The notes beneath the pieces are model-generated. The model saw nothing but the letters and a program-made list of their open reading frames with translations. It searched no databases and was not told the DNA's origin. 64,000 bases of DNA, from the NCBI GenBank assembly GCA_945861535.1, contig CAMAUZ010000033.1, positions 1-64,000 on the forward strand. Reading direction: 5' to 3'. A program made the position numbers and the translations under genes. Source of the stretch: Akkermansia muciniphila (lineage in GTDB: Bacteria > Verrucomicrobiota > Verrucomicrobiia > Limisphaerales > BJHT01). This document shows positions 36,094 to 44,141 of the stretch, piece after piece (the first letter of the stretch is position 1; the number at the start of each line of letters is the position of its first letter).

Positions 36094-36282
36094 GTGGTCC
36101 AGGCGGGGTTTTCCGGACGGCTATGGGTAAATTCGCAGGCGTGGGGAAAGGGGCAGAGACGGGTCATCTCCCCCGCTGGGCCTTCTGAGTATGATGGCCC
36201 CAAGCTGAGACGTTTCGGCGCGCGGGTTCTCCTCACTTCGGCGGCGGGGGAACACTGGCGCGGATGTCGGCGGGACGTCCCG

Positions 36283-36843
36283 TCAGTTGTTCTCCAAATC
36301 CTCGGGCGAATCGGCGAGCAGGCGGAATTCCCAACCCTTCTGTCGCAGGATCGCGGACCAAAGCGTCGCGGTGTCGGGATGGAACACGAGGTCGAGGGAG
36401 GCCGGATGCGTGACCCACGCGGCACGTTTCATCTCGTCCTCGAGCTGGCCGGCGGACCAGCCGGCGTACCCGGCGAACACCTTGAGCTGCTGCGTGCCGG
36501 AAAAGGACGCGCCCAGTTCGAGCAGGTCGTCGAGCGCGTGACCGAGGTTGAGATTATCCATCACGTTGCCGAACGGCAGAAAATCATCCGCGTGCAGGAA
36601 GCTGAGCGCGGGCGTCTGCACGGGGCCGCCGAGGTAGAGCAGTCGCTCGCGCAGTGAGGCGGGGGGATCGCCCAGCAACACGTCGCCGACTTTCTTGTCC
36701 GTCGGGCGGTTCAGGACGAGGCCGAACGCACCCTGCGCATCATGCTGGCAGATGAGCACGACGCTGCGGTGAAACACCGAGCCGCCCAGCTTGCCGCCGT
36801 CGAGCAGCAACATCCCCTTCAGTGATTTGAACGCGTCAGACAT
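36283..36843 (-). CDS. YqgE/AlgH family protein
   Basis: 186 aa. L-K-G-M-L-L-L-D-G-G-K-L, F-H-R-S-V-V-L-I-C-Q-H, G-A-F-G-L-V-L-N-R-P-T and F-A-G-Y-A-G-W-S-A-G-Q-L-E-D-E are the family signature (DUF179). Cytoplasmic, no membrane segment. AlgH was linked to alginate regulation in Pseudomonas, but the general role is unknown. The ATG at 36843 gives the usual length; the frame is open further upstream. Confidence 0.93.
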   Translation of the reverse strand: MSDAFKSLKGMLLLDGGKLGGSVFHRSVVLICQHDAQGAFGLVLNRPTDKKVGDVLLGDPPASLRERLLYLGGPVQTPALSFLHADDFLPFGNVMDNLNLGHALDDLLELGASFSGTQQLKVFAGYAGWSAGQLEDEMKRAAWVTHPASLDLVFHPDTATLWSAILRQKGWEFRLLADSPEDLENN

Positions 36844-36965
36844 GGTGGCGAAACTCGGCCGACAGGAAAAACCCGCGGGCCATTCCGGGAATTGGTCGGC
36901 AGTCCTTCGACCGCGGAAAAGTGCAACAGGCTTGCCCATCTGACAACGCTGTTTAACATGACGGC

Positions 36966-37076
36966 ATGAAATTTTTCCTCCTGCTCGTGCTCGCGGTTTG
37001 CCTGCTCGGCGTCGGCTGCAAAACCAAGGAAGGCAGCCGCCAATTCATCCCCGGCCGCGGCTGGGTGCCGAACTGA
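36966..37076 (+). CDS. 36-aa lipoprotein
   Basis: M-K-F-F-L-L-L-V-L-A-V-C then L-L-G-V-G-C (lipobox), then K-T-K-E-G-S-R and I-P-G-R-G-W-V-P-N, stop. Signal peptide and lipobox are clear, leaving a mature peptide of about 18 residues. Divergent from the YqgE gene. Function unknown; very small lipoproteins may modulate the envelope. Confidence 0.65.
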   Translation: MKFFLLLVLAVCLLGVGCKTKEGSRQFIPGRGWVPN

Positions 37077-37582
37077 GGGGTGCAGCCCTTGGCGTGCGGT
37101 GGCTGATCCTGCCCGTTCTACGCGGTTCCAGACGCCGAACCAATCCGCCGTCCCACCGCCGACCTCGGCCATGAACCAACCGGTCGGCGATGTGGGCAAA
37201 GCCTTCACGCCCGAACCCCTGCCCGACCGCTACGCCCTCCGGGCGGCCCAGCAAAGTCACCCACGCCCCCACGCTCGGCGCTGCCCGCAACTGATTTCCC
37301 CCCCGGCCGCCCGGTCGTCGCCATCTCCCAGATGGCCCGGCACCAACCCGCGCAACCCGGTCTGCCGGCCCCTGACAGATGGCTCCGGCGCGCCGCCGAC
37401 TGGCGATCCGCCACCGCATTTCATGAAACCAAAGGCGTATCAAGAGCAGGACCAGTCAGCGCACTCCAAAGTCAGTGATCCTGCGGTCGCGGCATGGCTG
37501 CGGTGAGTTCCTGCGTGCTCATCCCTGCCGCGATTTCGGCATTCGAGATGAAGCGGTCGGGGCAGGACGCGGCGATGAGAAA
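37077..37582. other. Intergenic region without a supported gene
   Basis: Open frames exist on both strands but have no recognisable motif and compete with each other. I see no clear repeat. A decayed gene is possible. Confidence 0.3.
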
Positions 37583-37609
37583 CAAAAAGGGTCTCGCGAG
37601 GAGACCCTT
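37583..37609 (-). terminator. Rho-independent terminator of the DUF4197-like gene
   Basis: On the minus strand a 9-bp stem (AAGGGTCTC / GAGACCCTT) with a 5-nt loop is followed by TTTTGTTT, about 26 nt after the stop codon at 37635. Confidence 0.85.
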
Positions 37610-37634
37610 CGTAAAACTGCCGCGGGCGCGGGCG

Positions 37635-38699
37635 CTATTTGAACGCGTTCTGCAGCACGGTCGTGGTGCGGGCGGAGGGCGTGGTGCGGATGACGCGCTC
37701 CTGGTCGGAGATGTTCTTGATGACGGCGGCGAGGAGACCGCGCGTGACGTGGGAGTCGATGTCCACCGTGGGGCCGGCACCGAGCAACCCGCCGAGGAGT
37801 CCGCCGCCTTTGAGCATCGCATTTTGATAGGCGTCAGGCAGGCCCGCGACCACGCCGGAGCGCTTGACGATGGCGAGGGTCTGGTTGGAGAGGTTCTGGC
37901 CTTCGGTGGCGAGGAGCAGCTTGGTTGCGGCGTCGGTGCTGCCTTTGAGAATCGAGGAGGGGTCAGTGATGATGAGGCGCGTAATGGCGGTTTGAATGAG
38001 CTGCGTCGTTTCGGAAATGGACTTCTCGGCGGTCGCATTCATCGCGGTGAGCAGGCGGCTAGCTTTGGCGCGGTCGAAGACGGTCATGCCCTCGGGAATT
38101 TGGATTTGGTGCGCGGGATCGTTGAAGCTGCCGGCGGCGGAGAGCTTTTTGCTGGCGGTGACGACACTCTGGGTGAGCAAGTCTTTTACAGCGAGTTGCT
38201 GATTGGCGAGGACGACCTTCGGGTCGGGGCCGGACGGCGGTCTCGGGGCGACGGGCGCGACGGGCGTGACGGGCGTGATGGGGATGAGGCCGGGGATGGG
38301 CGGCGGAGCCACAGGTTGGACGGGTTGGAGATATTGGCCCTGGGCGTTGTAAAAATTGGTCACGACCACCGCGCGGGTGCTGACAACGTAGTTGGTGACG
38401 ATGACCGGGTTGGTGACAGTGACGTAGTTGGTGGCCATCGCCATGAACGCGGGCCGGGTGTCGAAGACGACGGGCGGGGTGATCGGCGCGGCTTGGGCGG
38501 TCTGCACCGGCGTGTTGCTGTAAATGATGATGGTCTGCGTGTTGGTCACGACCGTCGGCGGGGGCGCAGGTTGGGCGGGGGCGGCCTGACCCGGTTGAAT
38601 GGTCTTGAGCAGGTCCAGAAGCGTTTGGCCGTGGGTGGTTGCGGGAGCGGTCAGGGCCACGACAGTGACCGCCGAAAGCAGGAGGGTGAGATGTTTCAT
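37635..38699 (-). CDS. Exported protein with DUF4197-like C-terminal domain
   Basis: 354 aa. Signal peptide at 1-24 (cleavage near T-H-G-Q). Residues 25-160 are low-complexity and rich in Pro, Thr, Val and Asn (T-N-Y-V-V-x-T-R, V-T-N-x-x). Residues about 160-354 resemble DUF4197: M-N-A-T-A-E-K-S, D-P-S-S-I-L-K-G-S-T-D-A-A-T and V-K-R-S-G-V-V-A-G-L-P-D-A-Y. A glycine-rich G-G-G-L-L-G-G-L-L-G-A loop is present. Located in the periplasm. Known DUF4197 proteins have no established function. Confidence 0.75.
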   Translation of the reverse strand: MKHLTLLLSAVTVVALTAPATTHGQTLLDLLKTIQPGQAAPAQPAPPPTVVTNTQTIIIYSNTPVQTAQAAPITPPVVFDTRPAFMAMATNYVTVTNPVIVTNYVVSTRAVVVTNFYNAQGQYLQPVQPVAPPPIPGLIPITPVTPVAPVAPRPPSGPDPKVVLANQQLAVKDLLTQSVVTASKKLSAAGSFNDPAHQIQIPEGMTVFDRAKASRLLTAMNATAEKSISETTQLIQTAITRLIITDPSSILKGSTDAATKLLLATEGQNLSNQTLAIVKRSGVVAGLPDAYQNAMLKGGGLLGGLLGAGPTVDIDSHVTRGLLAAVIKNISDQERVIRTTPSARTTTVLQNAFK

Positions 38700-38877
38700 G
38701 GTAATAAAATCTGGTTCTTGGATGAAACATTCGCCACGTGGGCAGTTAGGAACAAGCCTTTTCGCGCAACCGCCGGTGCGCGTGGGGGCAAAGACCGGGC
38801 GGCGGTGCCGGGAGGCGAGAATTTGCTTCTTCTCCGGCGCGCTTCGGATGACGCTGTCGCGCCTTGTTGCTCAAGTC

Positions 38878-39333
38878 ATGAACGCCGCACATTTACATCT
38901 GGCCCTGAACCATCTGCCCGTGGTCGGCAGTCTTTTCGTCGTGCTGTTGTTGGGTTGGGCGTTGTTTCGGCGCAGTGATGAACTCCTGCGCACGGCCTTG
39001 GGCGGCATCGTGCTGGTGACCATGCTGTGCTTTCCCGCCTACTTCACCGGCGAGCCGGCCGAAGAATTGGTGCGCACTATCCCGGGAATCACCGCCGAGC
39101 CGGTTAAGGCGCACGAGGAAGCAGCCGAGAAAGCATTCACGGTCCTGTTTGTCGTGGGGGTGGCGGCGCTGGGGGTGCTGGTGTGGCGGCGGCGGCAACC
39201 AATCCCGCGGTGGGTCGGTGGGAGCCTGCTGGCGGCGCTGATCGCGGCGGGGACGATGCTCGGCTGGACCGCCAATCTCGGCGGGAAGATCCGGCATCCG
39301 GAGATCACGGCGGAACGGACGGCGGGGAACTGA
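38878..39333 (+). CDS. Small four-helix membrane protein (DUF2231-like)
   Basis: 151 aa with four hydrophobic segments (about 12-28, 38-54, 82-98, 107-124) and a short His-containing start (A-A-H-L-H-L-A-L-N-H-L-P-V). The H-x(5)-H-x-P start and G-W-T-A-N-L-G-G-K-I-R-H-P-E end are typical of DUF2231-like membrane proteins, proposed to bind heme or metal. The ATG at 38878 was chosen because it starts the conserved region; the frame is open upstream. It lies 121 bp before yajC, likely a separate unit. Confidence 0.7.
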   Translation: MNAAHLHLALNHLPVVGSLFVVLLLGWALFRRSDELLRTALGGIVLVTMLCFPAYFTGEPAEELVRTIPGITAEPVKAHEEAAEKAFTVLFVVGVAALGVLVWRRRQPIPRWVGGSLLAALIAAGTMLGWTANLGGKIRHPEITAERTAGN

Positions 39334-39454
39334 CCGGACGGCTTCCGGCGGTGGAAATGGGGGAGCTGGCGTGGCGCCAAACCGTGCAACCAACGGTTAT
39401 GCTTGCCAAAGAAGGTCCCAACCCTAAGTTTGCGCGCTCAATTTAATCGGAAAT

Positions 39455-39787
39455 ATGTTTTCACTCTCAGTTCACGCTTTTCTGGCGCAGGCCGCCACGC
39501 CAACGCAGCCGCCCTTCTGGGTCAACATGGTGCCGTTGGTGTTGCTCATGGTGGTCTTCTATCTCGCCATCCTGCGTCCCCAGCAAAAGAAGGCGAAGGA
39601 TCTCGCGACGCTGCTGGAGAGCCTGCGCTCGGGTGACAAGATTGTCTCCACCTCGGGCATTGTCGGGATCGTGGTGGGCGTGAAGGACAAGAACGTCTCG
39701 ATCCGTTCCGGCGACGCGAAGTTCGAAATTCTCAAATCGTCGGTGGCTGAAATCATCGAGCGGAGCGCCCCTGCGTCCGCAAATTGA
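39455..39787 (+). CDS. yajC: Preprotein translocase subunit YajC
   Basis: 110 aa. One membrane helix (about 24-42), followed by Y-L-A-I-L-R-P-Q-Q-K-K-A-K and the cytoplasmic domain with L-R-S-G-D-K-I-V-S-T-S-G-I-V-G. This is a typical YajC. It associates with SecDF and YidC at the Sec channel. Only 49 nt separate it from secDF, so the two form an operon. Confidence 0.96.
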   Translation: MFSLSVHAFLAQAATPTQPPFWVNMVPLVLLMVVFYLAILRPQQKKAKDLATLLESLRSGDKIVSTSGIVGIVVGVKDKNVSIRSGDAKFEILKSSVAEIIERSAPASAN

Positions 39788-39836
39788 GTCACCGTTCAGT
39801 CACCGTCAAGCCACCGTCCGGGGAACCCCTAGCTGC

Positions 39837-42380
39837 ATGAAGCGCAATAACACTTGGAGAGTAGTCTCAATTATCTTTGTTCTCGTCTGGGCCTTGTATG
39901 AGTTGTATCCGCCCACGCCGCGGCCGCTCATCGGGGAGTTCACCCGCCGCGCCAGCAGCAAGGACACCAATTTCACCGGCATCGTCGAGCGCGCCCAGGC
40001 GCTGCAGAAGCAGTCGCTCGAAAAGCAGGTCGGCGAAAACAACGCCTACAAGAACCTGTTCGAGGCGATCGGCACCAACTCGATCACCGGCTATTTCCCC
40101 ATCTTCAATGTCGCCGCCGAGAAGGAGCCGACCCGCGCGATTTTGAACCGTCTTCAGCGGGAAGGGGCCGGCAAGATCAAGCTCGGCCTCGATCTTCAGG
40201 GCGGCACGTCGTTCCTGGTGTTCATGGACAGCTCCAAGCTCCTCTCCGACACCAACCGCACGGACAAGGTGGCGGTAAAAGAGACCGCCCTCTCCCACGC
40301 CGTCGAAGTGCTCCGCAAGCGCATCGACAAGTTCGGCGTCGCGGAACCCGTCATCCAACCCTCCGGCGAAGACCGCATCCTCATCATGATGCCCGGCCTC
40401 TCGGAATCGGAGAATCAAAGCGTCCGCAACCAGATCGAAAAAGCCGCCTTCCTCGAGTTCCGCATGGTGCATCCTGAATCCGACACCCTCGTCCGCGACG
40501 GCCGCCTCGCGCCGGGCTACGAGTTGCTGAAGGAAAAACGCAAGGGCCGCGACGGCAAAGATGTCCTCGTCGCCTACCTCGTGAAGCGCTCTTCCGAACT
40601 GGGCCTCACCGGCAGAAACGTGAAACGCGCCGGCGTCAACCGCGACCCGATCACAATGCGCCCCGAGATTCACTTCACGCTCGATGACGAGGGCAGTGCG
40701 AAGTTCGCCAAAATTACCCGCGATAACATCGGTCGGCAGATGGCCATCGTGCTGGACGGCGAACTTTATTCCGCGCCCACCATTCAGGGCGAAATCCCCG
40801 GCGGCAGCGGCCAGATCACCGGGAACTTCGACCTCAAGGAAGCTTTGGAACTGGCGAGCGTTTTGGAAAACCCGCTCGAAGCGCCGGTCAAAATCATGGA
40901 GGAACGCCGGGTCGATCCGTCGCTCGGCAAAGACTCGATCAAGAGCGGCATCACGGCGGTGCTCATCGGCACGGCGGCGGTGGTCGTGTTCATGCTCGTC
41001 TATTACATGCTCGCGGGGGCCGTCGCCATCGTCGCCCTGCTGCTCAACATCATCGTCATGCTCGGCGTGATGTGCTCCATCGACACCACGCTCACGCTGC
41101 CGGGCATCGCGGGCATCGTGCTGACCATCGGCATGGCGGTGGACGCCAACGTGCTGATCTACGAGCGCATCCGCGAGGAACTGGCGGCGGGCAAATCCAT
41201 CCGTGGCGCAGTTTCGGCCGGCTATGACAAGGCGTTCAGCACCATCTTCGATTCCAACCTCACCACGTTGATCGCCTCGGTGCTGCTGATTTATCTCGGC
41301 ACCGGCCCGGTCAAGGGCTTCGGCGTCACGCTCACCATCGGCGTGAGTGTGAGCATGTTCTCGGCCCTCATCGTGACCCGCCTGATCTTCGACTGGTTGC
41401 TGGAGAAAAACCTGGTCCAGAGCCTGCCCATGCTGCAGCTCGTCAAAGGCGGCGGGATCGATTTCATGAAGGTGGCGAAGGCCGCGTTCATCGCGTCGTG
41501 GGTTCTGATTGTGATCGGCAACGGCTACGGCCTCTATCGCGGCACCAAGGTGCTCGGCCCGGATTTCATTGGCGGCGACAGCCTGACCATCCGATTCGAT
41601 CAAGCCCAGAAGGCGGCCATTCCCATCGACAAACTGCGCGACTCGGTCAGCGCAATGAAGGCCGGCGATCCGGCGATTCAGTTCCAGAAAGATCTGTCCA
41701 CGGGCGTGGAAACCCTGCGCGTGACGGTGGCGTTCAACGAGGGTGCCCGCGTGTTCGAGGCCATCAAGAAACAATTCACCGCCGCCAATCTCACGTTGCT
41801 CAGCCTGGACAAAGTCGGACCGACCGTCGGCAAGGAAATCACCAAAACGGCCGTGATGGCGGCCTTGTTCGCCATGTTCGGCATCCTGGTCTATGTCGCC
41901 TTCCGCTACGAATTCTCCTTCGCCGTCGGGGCCGTGGTGGCCATCATCCACGACATCCTCATGACCATGGGTTGGTTTTTCCTCACCGACCGGGAACTCA
42001 GCGCGCCCATCGTCGCCGCCGTGCTCACCATCATCGGCTTCTCCATCAACGACACCATCGTCATCTTCGACCGCATCCGCGAGGACTTGAAACTCGGCGT
42101 GCGCGGCAGCTTCAAGGAAGTAATGAACCAGGCGCTCAACCAGACCCTCAGCCGCACGATCATCACCTCCGGCACGGTCTTCCTCGCCACCCTGTCGCTC
42201 TATCTGTTCGGCGGCGGCGTGATCAACGACTTCGCCTTCACCTTCCTCGTCGGCATCGTCACCGGCACCTACTCGAGCATCTACATCGCCAGCGCGCTGG
42301 TGCTCTGGTGGCACAAGGGCCAGCGCCCGACCCTCTCGGCGGCGGCCGCGCCGGTCCCGGCCCAGCCCATTCGCGCGTAA
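39837..42380 (+). CDS. secDF: SecD-SecF fusion, protein-export membrane protein
   Basis: 847 aa. The SecD half has the first helix (about 10-24), a periplasmic domain with L-G-L-D-L-Q-G-G-T-S-F and a conserved G-M-A-V-D-A-N-V-L-I-Y-E-R-I-R-E-E motif in helix 4. The SecF half (from about 545) has D-F-I-G-G-D-S, then G-F-S-I-N-D-T-I-V-I-F-D-R-I-R-E-D. Both halves keep the acidic residues used for proton-driven protein release on the outer side of the membrane. Fused SecDF is common in Verrucomicrobiota, Planctomycetota and Bacillota. Overlapping long minus-strand ORF is a shadow. Confidence 0.97.
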   Translation: MKRNNTWRVVSIIFVLVWALYELYPPTPRPLIGEFTRRASSKDTNFTGIVERAQALQKQSLEKQVGENNAYKNLFEAIGTNSITGYFPIFNVAAEKEPTRAILNRLQREGAGKIKLGLDLQGGTSFLVFMDSSKLLSDTNRTDKVAVKETALSHAVEVLRKRIDKFGVAEPVIQPSGEDRILIMMPGLSESENQSVRNQIEKAAFLEFRMVHPESDTLVRDGRLAPGYELLKEKRKGRDGKDVLVAYLVKRSSELGLTGRNVKRAGVNRDPITMRPEIHFTLDDEGSAKFAKITRDNIGRQMAIVLDGELYSAPTIQGEIPGGSGQITGNFDLKEALELASVLENPLEAPVKIMEERRVDPSLGKDSIKSGITAVLIGTAAVVVFMLVYYMLAGAVAIVALLLNIIVMLGVMCSIDTTLTLPGIAGIVLTIGMAVDANVLIYERIREELAAGKSIRGAVSAGYDKAFSTIFDSNLTTLIASVLLIYLGTGPVKGFGVTLTIGVSVSMFSALIVTRLIFDWLLEKNLVQSLPMLQLVKGGGIDFMKVAKAAFIASWVLIVIGNGYGLYRGTKVLGPDFIGGDSLTIRFDQAQKAAIPIDKLRDSVSAMKAGDPAIQFQKDLSTGVETLRVTVAFNEGARVFEAIKKQFTAANLTLLSLDKVGPTVGKEITKTAVMAALFAMFGILVYVAFRYEFSFAVGAVVAIIHDILMTMGWFFLTDRELSAPIVAAVLTIIGFSINDTIVIFDRIREDLKLGVRGSFKEVMNQALNQTLSRTIITSGTVFLATLSLYLFGGGVINDFAFTFLVGIVTGTYSSIYIASALVLWWHKGQRPTLSAAAAPVPAQPIRA

Positions 42381-42389
42381 TCAGCGGCC

Positions 42390-43364
42390 ATGCCGCCGGA
42401 AGTGCCAACCCACCCCCTCATCTGGGTGGGTTTTGTCGTTTTCATCCTCGCCCTGCTGTCGCTGGACCTCGGCGTGTTCCATCGCAAAGCCCACGTCGTC
42501 AGCTTCCGCGAGGCGCTCGGCTGGTCGGTGGTCTGGTTCACCCTCGCGATGGCGTTTGCCCTCGGCCTCGTCCCCACGCGCGGCCGCGAGGACGCCCTCG
42601 AGTTTGTCACCGGCTATCTCGTCGAGCTGTCCCTCTCGATGGACAACGTGTTCGTCATCGCGCTGCTCTTTGCCTATTTCCGCGTCCCCGCCCAATACCA
42701 GCATCGCGTCCTGTTCTGGGGCATCCTCGGCGCCTTGGTGATGCGCGGGGCGATGATCGGGGCCGGCGTGGCGCTCATCCATCGCTTCCACTGGATGCTC
42801 TATGTCTTCGGCGGCTTCCTCGTCTTCACCGGCATCAAGATGATGGTGGTGGATGACGAGGGCGTGCATCCGGAGCGCAACCCCGTCCTCCGCCTTGCGC
42901 GCCGTTTTTTCCCCGTCACCACGGAGTTCGAAGGCGACCGCTTCTTCACCCGCTTGAACGGCCGGCGCGCCCTCACACCGCTGGCGTTGGTGCTCCTCCT
43001 GGTGGAAACGACCGACCTCATTTTCGCCCTCGATTCCATCCCGGCGATCTTCTCCGTCACGCAGAAGGGATTCATCATTTTCACCTCCAATGTGTTCGCC
43101 ATCCTCGGCCTGCGCTCGCTCTACTTTCTGCTGGCGGGCGCCATCGCCGCTTTTCGTTATCTGAAAATCGGCCTGTCCATCGTGCTGATTTTCATCGGAG
43201 CCAAGATGTTGCTGCCGCTGGTCGCCGCGCGCGTTCCCGCGCTGGCGGGCCTCACCATTTCCACGGCGGCCTCCCTCGGCGTCGTGGTGGTGATCCTCCT
43301 CGTGTCGATCGGCATCTCGATCGCCGTATCACATCGGGACAAGGAACCGCCGGCCGTGGAATAA
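42390..43364 (+). CDS. TerC family integral membrane protein
   Basis: 324 aa with about nine membrane helices. TerC signatures are L-D-L-G-V-F-H-R-K-A, E-L-S-L-S-M-D-N-V-F-V-I-A, and V-E-T-T-D-L-I-F-A-L-D-S-I-P. Members of this (Alx/TerC) group export Mn2+ or take part in tellurite resistance and in metal loading of secreted proteins. The start lies 10 nt after secDF, so co-transcription with the export genes is likely, in line with reports linking TerC proteins to metalation of exported enzymes. Confidence 0.94.
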   Translation: MPPEVPTHPLIWVGFVVFILALLSLDLGVFHRKAHVVSFREALGWSVVWFTLAMAFALGLVPTRGREDALEFVTGYLVELSLSMDNVFVIALLFAYFRVPAQYQHRVLFWGILGALVMRGAMIGAGVALIHRFHWMLYVFGGFLVFTGIKMMVVDDEGVHPERNPVLRLARRFFPVTTEFEGDRFFTRLNGRRALTPLALVLLLVETTDLIFALDSIPAIFSVTQKGFIIFTSNVFAILGLRSLYFLLAGAIAAFRYLKIGLSIVLIFIGAKMLLPLVAARVPALAGLTISTAASLGVVVVILLVSIGISIAVSHRDKEPPAVE

Positions 43365-43493
43365 GGAATCAGGCCGGCAGGCCGGTAGGAAACCGGAAAA
43401 CTGAGCACGCCTTCACACCGATCTTTTTCTGCCTTCCTGCTAAACCTCGTTCCCGCAGCCGTGGCTAAAACCTCCAGTCCGATTGCCGCCGCC

Positions 43494-44123
43494 ATGACCT
43501 CGCAACCGCTGTCCGAGCGACTCCGCGAAATCCTCGCCGATCCCGCGGGGGCATCCGATCTCACGATCAATCAATTGCTCGCGCGCACCGAGGGGCGGGG
43601 CGTTTACCTCGTCATCATCGTGTTCAGCGCGCCGTTCATCTCGCCCATCCCGCTGATCGGGTTGAGCTCCATTCTGGGTCCGGTGATCGTCTTCCTCGCG
43701 GTGCGGCTGGCGCTCGGCCGTTCGGCGTGGGTGCCGCGGTCCGTGGGCGAACGGGCGTTGCCGCCCGGCCTCCGTCAGTTCATCAGCGGCGGCGGCGTGC
43801 GGGCGCTGCTCTGGATCGAGCGGTTTGTGCGGCCGCGCCGGAGTGCGTGGATGGCCTGGCCGGCCACGCGGATCGCCCATTGCTCGCTCATCGCCCTCAT
43901 GGCCGTGCTCCTGACCCTGCCGCTGCCCGTCCCGTTCACCAATTCCCTGCCCACGCTGACCGTGATCGTCATGGCCGCCAGCATGATGGAATCCGATGGC
44001 GTCACCGTGTTCGTCGGCTACGCGCTGGCGCTCGCCACGCTGGTTTATTTCGCGCTCTTCGCCGGGGCAATTGCCGCCGCGCTTCGCCAAATGCTCCACG
44101 TGATTCAGCAAGGCTGGCAGTGA
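43494..44123 (+). CDS. ExoD family membrane protein
   Basis: 209 aa from the ATG at 43494; a GTG at 43461 would add 11 residues. S-E-R-L-R-E-I-L, L-L-A-R-T-E-G-R-G-V-Y-L-V-I, a hydrophobic P-I-P-L-I-G-L-S-S-I-L-G and P-L-P-V-P-F-T-N-S-L-P-T form the ExoD (exopolysaccharide synthesis) signature with three to four membrane segments. ExoD of Rhizobium affects exopolysaccharide and alkali tolerance; its biochemistry is unknown. It precedes recJ by 18 nt. Confidence 0.85.
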   Translation: MTSQPLSERLREILADPAGASDLTINQLLARTEGRGVYLVIIVFSAPFISPIPLIGLSSILGPVIVFLAVRLALGRSAWVPRSVGERALPPGLRQFISGGGVRALLWIERFVRPRRSAWMAWPATRIAHCSLIALMAVLLTLPLPVPFTNSLPTLTVIVMAASMMESDGVTVFVGYALALATLVYFALFAGAIAAALRQMLHVIQQGWQ

Positions 44124-44141
44124 ATAGGAGTTGAACCGGCC

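Noticed and set aside
37099-37506. 135-codon plus-strand ORF
   Set aside because: Pro/Arg-rich with no motif, competing frames on the other strand and no ribosome site; not supported as a gene.
39867-42314. 815-codon open frame on the minus strand opposite secDF
   Set aside because: Antisense shadow of a gene with unmistakable SecD and SecF motifs.
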